This document shows, one piece after another, positions 34,285-45,322 of a stretch of 64,000 nucleotides of DNA (positions are counted from its first letter, which is position 1; the number at the start of each line of letters is the position of its first letter). The notes beneath the pieces are model-generated. The model made no database searches, was not told the origin of the DNA, and saw only the letters and a list, made by a program, of their open reading frames with translations. The stretch lies in contig CM077665.1 in assembly GCA_039707655.1 (NCBI GenBank), positions 137,721,148-137,785,147 of the forward strand. Reading direction: 5' to 3'. The stretch is from Elymus sibiricus (taxonomy: Eukaryota; Streptophyta; Magnoliopsida; Poales; Poaceae). A program made the position numbers and the translations under genes.

Positions 34285-34289
34285 AAACT
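34285..34289. repeat. Target-site duplication of the 7.46-kb gypsy element (left)
   Basis: AAACT here and AAACC at 41753-41757, four of five identical. One base has changed since insertion. Confidence 0.7.
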
Positions 34290-34602
34290 TGATGAGGATG
34301 TCCCTACTATGGTTCCCTCTCTACCTCATGAAGATAAACAACCTGTTGCTGCAAAGAAGATGTCCAATGATGAAATCAGGATTGGCCCAATTACAAGAGC
34401 TCGTGCTAAGTTACTAGAACAACAGGTGAATTCTCTCTTAGTTGATAATGCTATTTATTTTAATGAGAGCTTTATACTGCCTAAATCCTTGTGTGTATGT
34501 GTCATTAGGTACATTGGAGAGGAAGGCATGGCACAAGGGAGCAAGGAGGGGAGCAAGGAGGCATTGCAGCTGGGAAGGGAGGAAGACCCTACAGTTTCCA
34601 GG

Positions 34603-34800
34603 GCGGTAGTACCGCCCCACACAAGCGGTAGTACCGCTTAGCGGTAGTACCGCCCCAGTACTACCGTCCTAGTACCGCTTAGGAAATTTCTTCTGGAATC
34701 CAAGCGACCCCAAGCGGTACTAAAGCGGCACTAAGTATTTTTAGAGCGGAAGTACCGCTTAGGAGCGGTAGTACCGCTTGCTATAAGCGGTACTACCGTG
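34603..34800 (+). promoter_or_regulatory. Cluster of GCGGTAGTACCGC near-palindromes upstream of the LTR TATA box
   Basis: GCGGTAGTACCGC (GCGGTA and TACCGC around one central base) is present exactly at 34603, 34625, 34641 and 34765. Several partial copies lie between (AGTACTACCG, AAGCGGTACTA, GCGGAAGTACCGC, GCGGTACTACCG). The cluster ends about 60 bp before TATAAATA at 34860. The 3' LTR copy is at 41130-41327. Repeated dyad elements this close to a TATA box are candidates for transcription-factor sites; no factor is named. Confidence 0.65.
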
Positions 34801-34859
34801 CTACCTGCGCGCAGACTTTGGGGCTGACGGCCCGTGTACCCCTTCGATCTATCTTAGGA

Positions 34860-34867
34860 TATAAATA
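34860..34867 (+). promoter_or_regulatory. TATA box of the gypsy LTR
   Basis: TATAAATA, followed by ACCCTTCC and the likely transcription start 25-35 bp downstream. The same sequence is in the 3' LTR (about 41387). Confidence 0.7.
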
Positions 34868-35227
34868 CCCTTCCTTAGGTTTAGTTAGAGGCAGACCACG
34901 TTTAAGATAAACCCTAGTTCTTGAGATTGCTTGTAAGCATTCATCTTGAATCCTCATCTCCAATTCGTATCGATCTGGAGATCATATACTGCAAGTCAAG
35001 TGTAATCTGCAATTCCATTGGGAATTAGTATATTGCAATTATACCGTTTCGTGGTCGACGGCTACGTGCGCAAGTGTGTGACGTTGTGAATATCCAAAGG
35101 GTTGAGACCTTTTGCATTGGCATCAGGGATCAAGCGAGGGAGAGTTCATCGGCGACATACAAGTTATCTATCATCTTCATCATCACCACCGCCGCTTACT
35201 GAGAAGATCGGGACACCCCATATCATC

Positions 35228-35238
35228 TTGGTATCAGA
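35228..35238 (+). other. Primer-binding site (partial initiator tRNA-Met complement)
   Basis: TTGGTATCAGA two bases after the 5' LTR. It matches the first ten bases of the TGGTATCAGAGCC complement of initiator tRNA-Met, then diverges (TTTCC). Confidence 0.7.
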
Positions 35239-36183
35239 TTTCCAGTGTTGCCTCGGTAAGCATCCACCAAATCATCCGTAGATTAGTTGTGTTTTACTCC
35301 TATCCAGAAAAAGCCTCACAAAAAGATTAGGGTTCTTAGTAGTTTGCCATAGCCTAGATTGCATCGTAGATTGGTTTTAGTTGCTGGTCGTTGTGTCTTT
35401 CTTTTTGCGTAGCTTTTTCCTTCGAATCGATTGGTTTTAGTTTCCATCGTAGATTGGCTTTTTTGTTTCGATCCGTTATCCTGGTTTGCAAATTCCATAG
35501 CCACAGCCTGTCTACACAAAGGTGTTAGGAACTTACCCACGAGACTAGTTTCCGCTCTACAGGCTACTCATATAGGTTTTGGTGCTTTGCAATTTTTGGA
35601 CGTGATCCAAGAACAGTCGCCGCTGCCTGCATTTTTTTTTTACTGTTCACGTACTGTTCACGTACTGACAGTTGAAAACAAAAAAAACAAAAAACAAAAC
35701 AGAGAGAAAGAAAGAAACGAGCGAAACAGTGGCTGGACGTTGTTGCTATCTATTGCACTGTTGGATTTGTATTATCTTGCGATTGTGCACTAGTAGAATT
35801 GAGCAATCTTGTGCCTGTTTACATTGAGCATTGCTAGTGTCTCTCTAGTGCATTGCAACACATCCTGTTTTTATAGTTGCTTTGCCACATTTTTCTCCAC
35901 CGTGTGTGTTTTCCTTGTGTGTTTGTTCACACAATCAGCACTAGGACTTGTCTTCGGTGTTGTTAGGTATCCAAACCAAGCTCCACCATATACCCTGTTT
36001 TGTCGTATGATTGCTCTTATACCCGGGTATTCACTTCATCACATCCGTGCATTAGTCATCCATCCGAACGGGTAAGCATTGCTATTCACTTTGGAACGGT
36101 AAGATTTCCTTTTCTTGTCAGTTTTGAGTGAGTTGTGAGTGTGCCACCAACCAGATTTTGATTTTTGCACTAACCGACTAATC
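35239..36183 (+). other. Gypsy leader between primer site and gag, no gene
   Basis: 945 bp of non-coding leader. The frames of 60-120 codons (for example 35431-35793) are low-complexity or hydrophobic and show no domain. Confidence 0.6.
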
Positions 36184-39100
36184 ATGTCTTCTAGTGATGT
36201 TGATGTGCTGCAGAAAAAGGCTGATGACGAGTGTGTTTCCTGGAAGGACCATCAAGCTCTCCGCGTTCATTTGACAGGGGTTATCGATAGATCCGCTGAA
36301 AAAATTGAGGCTGATATTCAAGTTATACAAATGAAAGTGGACGCAACTGACACTACCGTCAATGCTATGCAAACACAAGTCAATGCTCTCCAACTAAGTA
36401 TACAGCAGTTGACCACTTCAGTCAATGGGCTGCGTTTTGCTATTGAGCAACGCCAACATGACGGTCATGACGATGCTGATAGTGTCCATGACGACAATGA
36501 TAACATGGTGGGTAATCATGGCCGTGGGCATGACTTGCAATGGCATGGTCATCTACCACTACGTGGTGCTCGGCGTGTACCGCTTCAGGAGGATGATGGG
36601 TTGGGCAAGCCCAAGTTCACAATTCCTAGATTTGAAGGCTCCACTGATGTCGAAGAGTATCTCACTTGGGAGCTTAAGATGGAGAAATTATGGCGTTTGC
36701 ATGATTATACTGAAGATAGGAAGGTCAAGCTTGCTTCTTCTGAATTTGATGGCTATGCATTGCGTTGGTGGGATAGCGTTGTGAGTACCCGTCGCGATGA
36801 CAATGAACTTCCTGTTCGCACATGGCATGAGATGAAGGCGGTTATGAAAGCTCGTTTTGTTCCCACTAATTACTTGCGGACAGTTTATGATAAATTGACA
36901 CAATTGAAGCAAGGTTCCATGACGGTTGATGCATATTACATGGAGATGGAGATGTTGATGCAGCGTGCTCGAGTAAGAGAATCTGTTGAGATGACTATGC
37001 AACGTTTTCTCCATGGGCTGAAATATAACATTAAGGGTATTGTTCGGCATCACCAATACAATACAATGAACGAGCTACTCCATCATGCAAGAGAAGCTGA
37101 GTCCCAGTTGGCCGAAGAAGCTCACATTAAAGGCCGTTATACTACTGCTGGGCGGTTCTCCAACAGAACACAGCCGCCCCCTAGTGAGGGCGCTGCCAGC
37201 CGCCCCTCTTCTTCTGCAACCAAACCAGCCTCCACTATTCCACAATCAAAGCAACCTGCTGCTCTTACTGCTAGCTCAGGTTCCAATATGTCTACAGCCC
37301 GTAATAGAGATATGCTCTGTCATACATGTGGAGGCAAGGGACACTTCAAGAGAGAGTGCCCAAATAGAAAAGTGATGATTGTGAACGATGACAATGAGTA
37401 TGAGACTGGAGATGATGCTGATCCATATGCTTCAGATGACGATGGGTACACACGTGACGACGGCATAGATGCTTTTGCTTCTCCAGCACCTACTATTGTT
37501 GTCTCGCAGCGTGCTCTTAGTGTGCAGCCACATGTTGATTCACAGCGTTGCAATTTGTTCCAAACAAAAGCAGTAGTTGGCCCCAACAAAGCTTGCAAGG
37601 TGATCATTGATGGAGGTAGCTGCCGCAATCTTGCAAGCAAGGAGTTATGTGCCAAGCTAAATCTGAAATATTTACCTCACCCCAATCCATATTACGTACA
37701 ATGGTTGAGTGACAATGGTGAGATGAAGGTGAGTCATATGGTGCGCGTGAATTTTGAGATAGGACCATACACGGATTCCATTGAATTTGATGTGGTGCCT
37801 ATGACTGTTTGCCATCTTTTATTGGGTCGGCCATGGCTCTATGACCGCCATGTGCAACACAATGGCCGTGCCAATACTTATCACTTGGAGTTCAAGGGCA
37901 AGAAAATAAATCTGCAGCCTATGTCACCACAGCAAATTGTCACTGAGTCTCGTCAGAAAACAGAAGTGAATATCGAACAGCCACCTGCACGAGAGCACAA
38001 TGTAAAAGCCGTGAGTGATAATATAACGAAAAGTGCGAGAGAGTCTAGTTTGCTTATATTAGCCACCAAAGAAGACATGAGAGAATTTCGAGAGGATCCT
38101 ACAGCCCTGCCTCTTGTGCTTATGTACAAAGGCGAGGTTTTAGTTTCTAATGATACGCAATCTGTTTCTCTTGGTGTGTCTACTGTTTTGCAGGAATATG
38201 GCGATGTGTTTCCGGAGGAGGTACCATCGGGGCTGCCACCATTGCGTGGAATTGAGCACCAAATTGATCTCATACCCCGCGCCACCCTCCCCAACCGAGC
38301 GCCATACAGGACCAATCCCGAAGAAACGAAGGAAATACAGAAGCAAGTGCAAGCACTACTAGACAAAGGGTATATTCGTGTTTCTCTTAGTCCTTGTGTT
38401 GTTCCTGTTATTTTGGTGCCTAAGAAAGATGGTACATGGCGCATGTGCGTAGATTGTAGAGCTATTAACAACATCACTATTCGATATCGTCATCCTATTC
38501 CACACTTAGAGGATATGCTAGATGAATTGAGTGGTGCTGCTGTTTTCTCTAAGATTGATTTGCGTAGTGGTTACCATCAAATTCGGATGAAGGAAGGCGA
38601 TGAATGGAAAACTGCTTTCAAAACTAAATTTGGTTTATATGAGTGGTTAGTTATGCCTTTTGGTCTTACTAATGCACCTAGTACCTTCATGAGATTAATG
38701 AATCATGTTTTGCGTAAGTTTATTGGTCGTTTTGTGGTTGTATATTTTGATGATATACTTATTTATAGCCGCAATGAATCTGAACATTGTGATCATATTA
38801 GACAGGTTTTGCAAGTGTTGCGTGATAATAACTTGTATGCTAATCTTGAGAAGTGCACATTTGCAAAAGATAAAGTGATATTTCTGGGATACGTTGTTTC
38901 TCAGCATGGGGTAGAAGTAGATTCATCTAAGATTGAAGCAATTCAAAATTGGCCTACTCCCATGAATGTTAGTCAAGTACGAAGTTTTCACGGTCTTGCT
39001 GGTTTCTATCGTCGTTCTGTGAAAGACTTTAGTACTATTGCTACACCATTGAATGAATTAACAAAGAAAGGTGTGCCTTTTGTGTGGGGCGTAGCCCAAG

Positions 39101-41168
39101 ATCATGCTTTTGACGAGCTGAAACGTTTACTTACTTCTGCACCATTACTTGCATTACCAGATTTTTCCAAACAATTTGAGGTTGAATGTGATGCTAGTGG
39201 ATAGGTATTGGTGGTGTGTTGGTGCAAGAAGGTAGACATATTGCTTATTTCAGCGAGAAACTTTCTGGTGCTAGACTGAATTATCCTGTTTATGATAAAG
39301 AATTGTATGCGCTTGTTAGAGTTCTTGAGATTTGGCAACATTATCTATGGCCAAAAGAATTTATCATACATTCTGATCATGAAGCATTGAAGTATTTGAA
39401 AGCTCAATCAAATCTGCATCGACGCTTAGCTAAATGGGTTGAGTTTATTGAGTCTTTTCCGTATATCATTAAGCATAAGAAGGGAAAAGATAACATTGTT
39501 GCTGATGCTCTATCTAGGAAGAACATGCTCTTGACACATCTCGATGTTCAAATTCCTGGTTTAGAGAGTTTGTGTGATTTGTATGCAACTGATCATGATT
39601 TTGCTGAACCATATCGTTTATGTTTGCTTCGAAATGCATGGGAGAAATACCACATCCATGATAGATACTTGTTTCGAGCTAACAAACTTTGTGTTCCAGA
39701 ATCGTCCGTCCGTTTGCTATTGTTGCAGGAATCACATGCAGGAGGATTGATGGGTCACTTTGGGCGTGAGAAGACGTTGCTCATGCTGGCTGATCACTTT
39801 TATTGGCCCAAGATGAGGCGCGACGTGGACAGGTTTGTTCGGCACTGCATTACATGTCACAAGTCCAAGTCAAAACTGAAGCCTCACGGTTTGTATACGC
39901 CACTACCTACACCTACCACACCATGGGAAGATATAAGTATGGATTTTGTGTTAGGTTTGCCACGCACTAAAAGAGGTCATGATTCTATATTTGTGGTAGT
40001 GGATAGATTTTCTAAGATGGCACATTTTATTGCATGCCACAAAAGCGACGATGCGTCGCATATTGCTAACCTGTTTTTCAGGGACATCATACGCTTGCAT
40101 GGAGTGCCAAAGACAATTGTTTCTGACAGGGACGTGAAGTTTATGAGCTACTTCTGGAAGACATTGTGGGGAAAGCTAGGAACAAAGTTGTTGTTCAGCA
40201 CTACATGTCACCCACAAACTGATGGTCAAACGGAGGTGGTGAATCGCACATTGTCCCAATTGCTGAGAGTTATGATCAAGAAAAATCTGCGTGAGTGGGA
40301 GGAGTGTTTGCCACTTGTTGAGTTCGCTTATAACAGGGATGTGCATTCTACCACCCAGCTTTGTCCTTTTGAGGTGGTGTATGGTTTCAAACCAATTACA
40401 CCACTAGATTTGCTGCCTCTTCCATTGCATGAGAGGGTTGATATGGAGGCATCAAATAGAGCAGATTATGTGAAGAAGATTCATTAGAAGACACGGGAGG
40501 CTATTGAGAAGCAAGGCAAGAACATTGCTGCTGCACGAAACCAATCAAGAAAGAAAGTTTTGTTCCAGCCTGGCGATATGGTGTGGGTGCATCTTCGCAA
40601 GGACAGGTTTCCACAGTTGAGACATTCTAAACTTCGGCCGCGTGGTGCTGGTCCTTACAAGGTGTTAGCCAAGATAAATGACAATGCCTACTCGATTGAT
40701 ATTCCTATTGCTGACTTTGGTGGCGTTAGCAACAGTTTCAACGTTGCTGATTTGTCTCCATGTGATGTCGATGACCTTGGAGCGTCGGGGTCGACGCCTT
40801 TTGAAGGGGGGGAGGATGATGAGGATATCCCTACTATGGTTCCCTCTCTACCTCATGAAGATAAACAACCTGTTGCTGCAAAGAAGATGTCCAATGATGA
40901 AATCAGGATTGGCCCAATTACAAGAGCTCGTGCTAAGTTACTAGAACAACAGGTGAATTCTCTCTTAGTTGATAATGCTATTTATTTTAATGAGAGCTTT
41001 ATACTGCCTAAATCCTTGTGTGTATGTGTCATTAGGTACATTGGAGAGGAAGGCATGGCACAAGGGAGCAAGGAGGGGAGCAAGGAGGCATTGCAGCTGG
41101 GAAGGGAGGAAGACCCTGCAGTTTCCAGGGCGGTAGTACCGCCCCACACAAGCGGTAGTACCGATTAG
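36184..41168 (+). pseudogene. Gypsy gag-pol polyprotein with one frameshift and one stop
   Basis: The ATG at 36184 is preferred to the in-frame one at 36139 because a typical gag N-terminus (MSSSDVDVLQKKADDEC) follows. Gag includes a coiled-coil-like N-terminal part, the core FEGSTDVEEYLTWELKMEKL, and zinc knuckle CHTCGGKGHFKREC (37318-37360). The protease site reads IIDGGSC, so the usual D[ST]G is DGG. RT has VPKKDGTWRMCVDCRAIN and catalytic VVVYFDDILIYSR (about 38742). The frame breaks near 39202 by loss of one base just after ECDASG and continues at 39206 as RNase H ([20 protein letters not shown]) and integrase ([53 protein letters not shown]). A TAG at 40486 precedes the C-terminal segment with [15 protein letters not shown]. 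The last 117 codons, with [14 protein letters not shown], lie inside the 3' LTR. Confidence 0.93.
40803..40816 (+). other. Polypurine tract of the 7.46-kb gypsy element
   Basis: GAAGGGGGGGAGGA immediately before the 3' LTR. It lies inside the pol reading frame, encoding part of FEGGEDD. Confidence 0.9.
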
Positions 41169-41752
41169 CGGTAGTACCGCCCCAGTACTACCGTCCTAGT
41201 ACCGCTTAGGAAATTTCTTCTGGAATCCAAGCGACCCCAAGCGGTACTAAAGCGGCACTAAGTATTTTTAGAGCGGAAGTACCGCTTAGGAGCGGTAGTA
41301 CCGCTTGCTATAAGCGGTACTACCGTGCTGCCTGCGCGCAGACTTTGGGGCTGACGGCCCGTGTACCCCTTCGATCTATCTTAGGATATAAATACCCTTC
41401 CTTAGGGTTAGTTAGAGGCAGACCACGTTTAAGATAAACCCTGGTTCTTGAGATTGCTTGTAAGCATTCATCTTGAATCCTCATCTCCAATTCGTATCGA
41501 TCTGGAGATCATATACTTCAAGTCAAGTGTAATCTGCTGTTCCATTGGGAATTAGTATATTGCAATTATACCGTTTCGTGGTCGACGGCTACGTGCGCAA
41601 GTGTGTGACGTTGTGAATATCCAAAGGGTTGAGACCTTTTGCATTGGCATCAGGGATCAAGCGAGGGAGAGTTCATCGGCGACATACAAGTTATCTATCA
41701 TCTTCATCATCACCACCGCCGCTTACTGAGAAGATCGGGACACCCCATATCA
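40817..41752 (+). repeat. 3' LTR of the 7.46-kb gypsy element
   Basis: 936 bp, same length as the 5' LTR. It contains the 3' end of pol (stop at 41166-41168), the GCGGTAGTACCGC cluster (one unit mutated to ...TACCGA) and TATA box. The element ends CCCCATATCA and is followed by AAACC. Confidence 0.95.
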
Positions 41753-41846
41753 AAACCTATATATTATACTATCATTCACACTTCATAAATTAGTTCTTTT
41801 ATCATTTACCTACTTGAGGACGAGTAGGAATTAAGCTTGGGGATGC
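41753..41846 (+). other. Interior of the host gypsy element resumes; ends in a polypurine tract
   Basis: After the TSD copy (41753-41757) the host element continues for about 90 bp with ACTTGAGGACGAGTAGGAAT, then the polypurine tract AAGCTTGGGGATGC at 41833-41846, directly before the LTR TGATACG start. The same 14 bases occur exactly at 30347 and 32637 in this element. Confidence 0.75.
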
Positions 41847-43526
41847 TGATACGTCTCCAACGTATCGATAATTTATGAAGTATTCATGCCATATTCACCT
41901 ATGTTTACAATACTTTTATATCGTTTTGATGCATTTTATATGATTTATTTAGAACTAACCCGGACTGACGTTGTTTTGAGCAGAACTACCGTGGTGTTAT
42001 ATTTTGTGCAGAAAATGAAAGTTCTCGGAAGCACCCGAAACTTTTTGACGATTTTTTTTGGAAAAAAGAGGCACTAGATGCTTCGTGGGAGGGCCAGACG
42101 AGCCACGAGGTGAGCACAACCCACCAGGGCGCGCCAGGCCCCCCCGGCGCGTCCTGGTGTATCGTGCCCTCCTCGTGGCCCATCTTGGCGTGAAACCGAC
42201 GCCCAAAAATCCTATAAATATAGAAACCATCAGAAATAACCCTAGACTCTCCGCTCCGCTGCCGCAACTCTCTATATCGACAAAAAACCAATCTGGAGAC
42301 GTTCCAGTACCCTGCCGGAGAGGGGAATCCATCTCCGATGGAAATCTTCATCATCCTGGCGGAGGCCATGACGAGGAGGGAGTAGTCCACCCTCGGGGCT
42401 GAGGGTATGTACCAGTAGCTATGTGTTCAATCTCTCTCTCTCCTATTCTTGTGATGTCACGATCTTGATGTATCACGGGCTTTGTTAATATAGTCGGATC
42501 ACATGATGTTATTCACTCTCTATCTAGTTGTGATGAATTGAGTTTTCCCTTTGAGATTTCGTTACCGGATTGAATACTTTTATGGATTTGAGAACACTTG
42601 ATATATATCTTGCATGCGGATACCCGTGATGACAATGGGGTGTTCTATTGATTCACTTGATATATGTTTTGGTACTCAACTTGCGGATTCCCGCGGTGGC
42701 ATTGGGGTAATCTATGCATAGGGGTTGATACACGTTCTTGTACTAGTTTCTCCGATAGAAATCTTGGGGCACTCTTTGAGGTTCTTTGTGTGGATTGAGT
42801 ATTATGAATCTGAAATTGTTTGATGCGTCTCGTATGATTAACTCATGGATACTTGTGGGGACATTGGAGTATCTAGGTGACATTAGAGTTGGTTGATGCG
42901 TATCATATGGTGTTATTCTAGTACGAACCCTTAGATAGATCGAACGGAAAGGATAACTTGATGTCATCTTAGTACGAACTCTTGAATAGATTGATCGAAA
43001 AGGATAACTTTAAGGTGGTTTCGTACCCTACAAACAATTTCTTCTTATGTTCTCCGCTAGATAAGAACTTTGGAGTGATTCTTCATTGCACATTGAGGGA
43101 TGGTTATGTGATCCAATTATATTAGCATTGTTGAGAGATTGCACTAGCGAAAGTACGGACCCTAGGCCTTGTTTTCAAGCATTGCAATACCGTTTGTGCT
43201 AATTTTGTTACTTGCTACCTTGCTGTTTTTATATTTTCAGATTATAAAAACCTATATCTACCATCCATATTGCACTTGTATCACCATTTCTTCGCCGAAC
43301 TAGTGCACCTATACAATTTGCCATTGTATTGGATGTGTTGGGGACACAAGAGATTTCTTGTATTTGATTGCAGGGTTGTTCGAGAGAGACCATCTTCATC
43401 CTACACCTCCCACGGATTGATAAACCTTAGGTCATCCACTTGAGGGAAAATTGCTACTGTCCTACAAAACTCTGCACTTGGAGGCCCAACAAAGTTTACA
43501 AGAATAAAGATGCGTAGTAGACATCA
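41847..43526 (+). repeat. 3' LTR of the non-autonomous gypsy element (TGATACG family)
   Basis: About 1.68 kb from TGATACGTCTCCAACG to GTAGTAGACATCA. It has a TATA box (TATAAATA at 42213-42220) and a leader with CCTCGGGGCTGAGGGTA. The right end is placed by the closing CA and by my memory of this LTR's usual end. The 3' flank is GTTCC. The 5' stub at 13046 has flank CTTGC, so those two are not a clean pair. The ORFs at 41986-42402 run on both strands through the promoter/leader and are rejected. Confidence 0.8.
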
Positions 43527-43671
43527 GTTCCCGCGTGGAACCGCGCATGTTCCCGCGCAAACTTGCCCATCGGTTTCCCGCCAGAAGCGAATGAGCATAA
43601 GAGGCGGCGTGCGACACACGTGGATGCACACCTAGTGCATCCTAGACCATCTACGGAGCATGCCAACCTGA

Positions 43672-44431
43672 CCAAGTGCCGCCTCTGCCATCAACTTCCT
43701 CGATGACGAAAACGATCCGGTGCAAGCGCAATGGATTGTTGAGGCCGATGGCGTGCCCGGCGACGCGTCAGACAACGATGTGATGCGCGTCATCGCAAGG
43801 GTTGTGCAGACCCTTGGCGCAGGGCGCGGCAGTGCTGCCGAGCAACATAGCCACCTCAACGCCGAGAGGCTGCAGCGCGCCGCACAAGAAGATCATCGGT
43901 GGTGTTCCGTAGAGTAAAACATGTGTGTCCGTGCCGAGAGGGCATGGCGTGACGCACAGCTAGATCGCAGGAGGGCCGCAACGCGAGAGGCGCGGTGCGC
44001 GGAAAGAGTGGTTCCATCCCCGCTTGCCTGCCGTCCCACCCGACATGACATTGCAGCCGTGTCCAAGGCACATCAGTAGCCCGATTTCTCGCCAGGAATG
44101 GGCAGCGGCCGTCTGCGCCGTACTTGCACCAGAGCCCGGCTGCACCATACTTGCACTGGACGCCGGCCGCGCCGTTCGCATGGGTCGCGCCGTTCGCCTT
44201 GTCCGCGCCCCCCTCGATGCCAACAGGCTAGTCGGTAGGCTCGAGCACCTCCTTGGCCCAGGTGTCCAGCGGGGAGCAGTAGAAAAAAATGGCCGTCGCA
44301 TCCTCGAGATGGTAATCTCCGACGAAATAGCCAGCTTGGAGCTCGAGATCACACTCCAGCTATACCGCGAGCGTGTAAACCGCATGGACGAACGCCTGAC
44401 CGAGTTCAGGCAGAGCCAAGAGCTTCCGTAG
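43672..44431 (+). pseudogene. Degenerate coding region, transposon-associated, family unknown
   Basis: Two protein-like blocks on the + strand with a break between them. 43672-43917 encodes INFLDDENDPVQAQWIVEA, then DNDVMRVIARVVQTL, and a stop. 44060-44431 encodes ISRQEWAAAVCAVLAPEP, then VDANRL-type sequence and a C-terminal helix LELEITLQLYRERVNRMDER. Between them, charged Arg-rich segments (CVRAERAWRDAQLDRRRAA) lie in another frame, which indicates at least one frameshift. GC-rich coding bias is strong compared with the AT-rich DNA on either side. I cannot name the family. It is convergent with the minus-strand frame at 44741-45322. Confidence 0.4.
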
Positions 44432-44740
44432 GTTAGGGTGGTAGTCATGGACGCATTTTATTTTGTTGAATCATTTTGATGTCAATCCCAATATCTAGAC
44501 AACAATCATAATATTGATATGTTTCGATGTGTGAATGATTTATGTTCTATTGTTATGTTTCAATATGTGTAACAGGCTAACAGCTAGAGCCAAAAAATCA
44601 GTACGAAAACAAATAGAAATGTGCAACTAATAATATATATTAACTGTTCAATAGCTCATTGCAGACATGATACATATATATATCATCACATATACGTGAT
44701 GATAGTAGTTAACTAATACGTACAATGAATAAAAACTAAA
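44432..44740. other. AT-rich spacer between convergent frames, no gene
   Basis: Contains repeated GATATGTTTCGATGTGT / TTATGTTTCAATATGTGT segments and ATATATAT runs; it could hold the two 3' ends. Confidence 0.4.
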
Positions 44741-45322
44741 CTAATAATAACCCTTCCTTGAACGGGGAGCAGTAAAGTGGCAACCTCTCGCCAGGAGCTC
44801 CTTGGTGCGCGGTGGCTTCCCAACGCGGAGGGAGTTCGCTGCCTCCTCCGCATCGCAGCGCTCGACGTGCCGATCAGCCTCTTGCGGGCGGAGGCACGCG
44901 ACCATGCAGGACATTTCACTGTGCGCCCACCGGAGCTCTTTGGTGATGGCACGCTTGAGCTTATCGGCCCACGCCCACACAGCGGTGAGGCGCCTAGCGC
45001 CTCTGGCTTTCATTGCGTGGTACCGGCCATCTTCGTACACCTTCGCTTGTCGATGCGGCCGCCGCCAAAGCTCCAACTCCTCCTTTTCCGATGCGGCACT
45101 AAGGGCATTCTAGGCCGCAAGGTCCCTGGCACGCTCCTGAGCCCGCTCCTTCTTGAACACCACCTGCCTAGCTCTCTCAGCCGCATTTAGCTGTGTCCTC
45201 ATGGGATGGCGTCTTCTCCTCTGCTTGTGCACAGACCGGCCGTGCCATGGTAGAGTTTTGTGCAAGGGGTGGGGGAGAGATACGAGAGAATGCAGGCGGG
45301 ATGACGTCTCGACGGACAGCAT
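44741..45322 (-). pseudogene. Basic helical protein gene broken by one in-frame stop
   Basis: Two frames in the same register on the minus strand, 45322-45110 and 45109-44741, are separated only by a TAG at 45110-45112. The joined region is about 190 codons and rich in Arg, Ala and Glu: LNAAERARQVVFKKERAQER before the stop, and RRPHRQAKVYEDGRYHAMKA, LTAVWAWADKLKRAITKELR and CDAEEAANSLRVGKPPR after it. It is predicted to be largely helical, with no motif I recognise. Coding-like composition on both sides of the stop suggests a recent lesion. The upstream sequence (45323-45540) includes GTGTGTGAC and CGACGGTT motifs like the subterminal repeats. Confidence 0.45.

Larger units (their letters stand above)
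29451..34289 (+). mobile_element. Interior of a non-autonomous gypsy-type element (left part)
   Basis: Begins at the fusion with Angela and continues through three open frames and AT-rich non-coding DNA, until the nested gypsy element starts at 34290. It resumes at 41758 and ends in the LTR at 41847-43526. The conserved segment GCGCTTGTTGGGAGACAACCC (31253-31273) after the ORFs is what I associate with high-copy Triticeae gypsy elements of Sabrina/Fatima type (from memory). RT and integrase are absent, so it relies on partners. Its 5' LTR and first internal part are lost at the 29450 junction. Confidence 0.7.
34290..35225 (+). repeat. 5' LTR of the 7.46-kb gypsy element
   Basis: 936 bp. The first about 350 bp duplicate the C-terminal coding sequence of pol (see 36184-41168), followed by a GCGGTAGTACCGC repeat cluster, a TATA box at 34860-34867, and a leader. 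The 154-codon ORF at 34177-34641 is this coding duplicate and is not a separate gene. Confidence 0.95.
34290..41752 (+). mobile_element. Nearly intact Ty3-gypsy retrotransposon, nested
   Basis: 7,463 bp with two 936 bp LTRs (34290-35225 and 40817-41752) that begin TGATGAGGAT and end CCCCATATCA. The LTRs differ at about nine positions by eye, so they are about 99% identical and the insertion is young. Primer-binding site, polypurine tract and a full gag-pol order are present. Only two coding lesions stand out: a one-base frameshift near 39202 and a TAG at 40486. Confidence 0.95.

Noticed and set aside
34177..34641. 154-codon ORF with GPITRARAK
   Set aside because: This is the 5' LTR copy of the pol C-terminus preceded by unrelated host-element sequence; it is not an independent gene.
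34603..34800. GCGGTAGTACCGC repeats considered as CRISPR or satellite
   Set aside because: The units are near-palindromic, unevenly spaced, and confined to the LTR upstream of a TATA box.
41986..42402. Overlapping ORFs of 111-134 codons on both strands
   Set aside because: They cross the promoter and leader of a gypsy LTR and have no domain.
13046..43526. One complete TGATACG gypsy element spanning 13046 to 43526
   Set aside because: The flanking 5-mers (CTTGC and GTTCC) do not match and most of the 5' LTR is absent, so common origin of the two ends is not supported.
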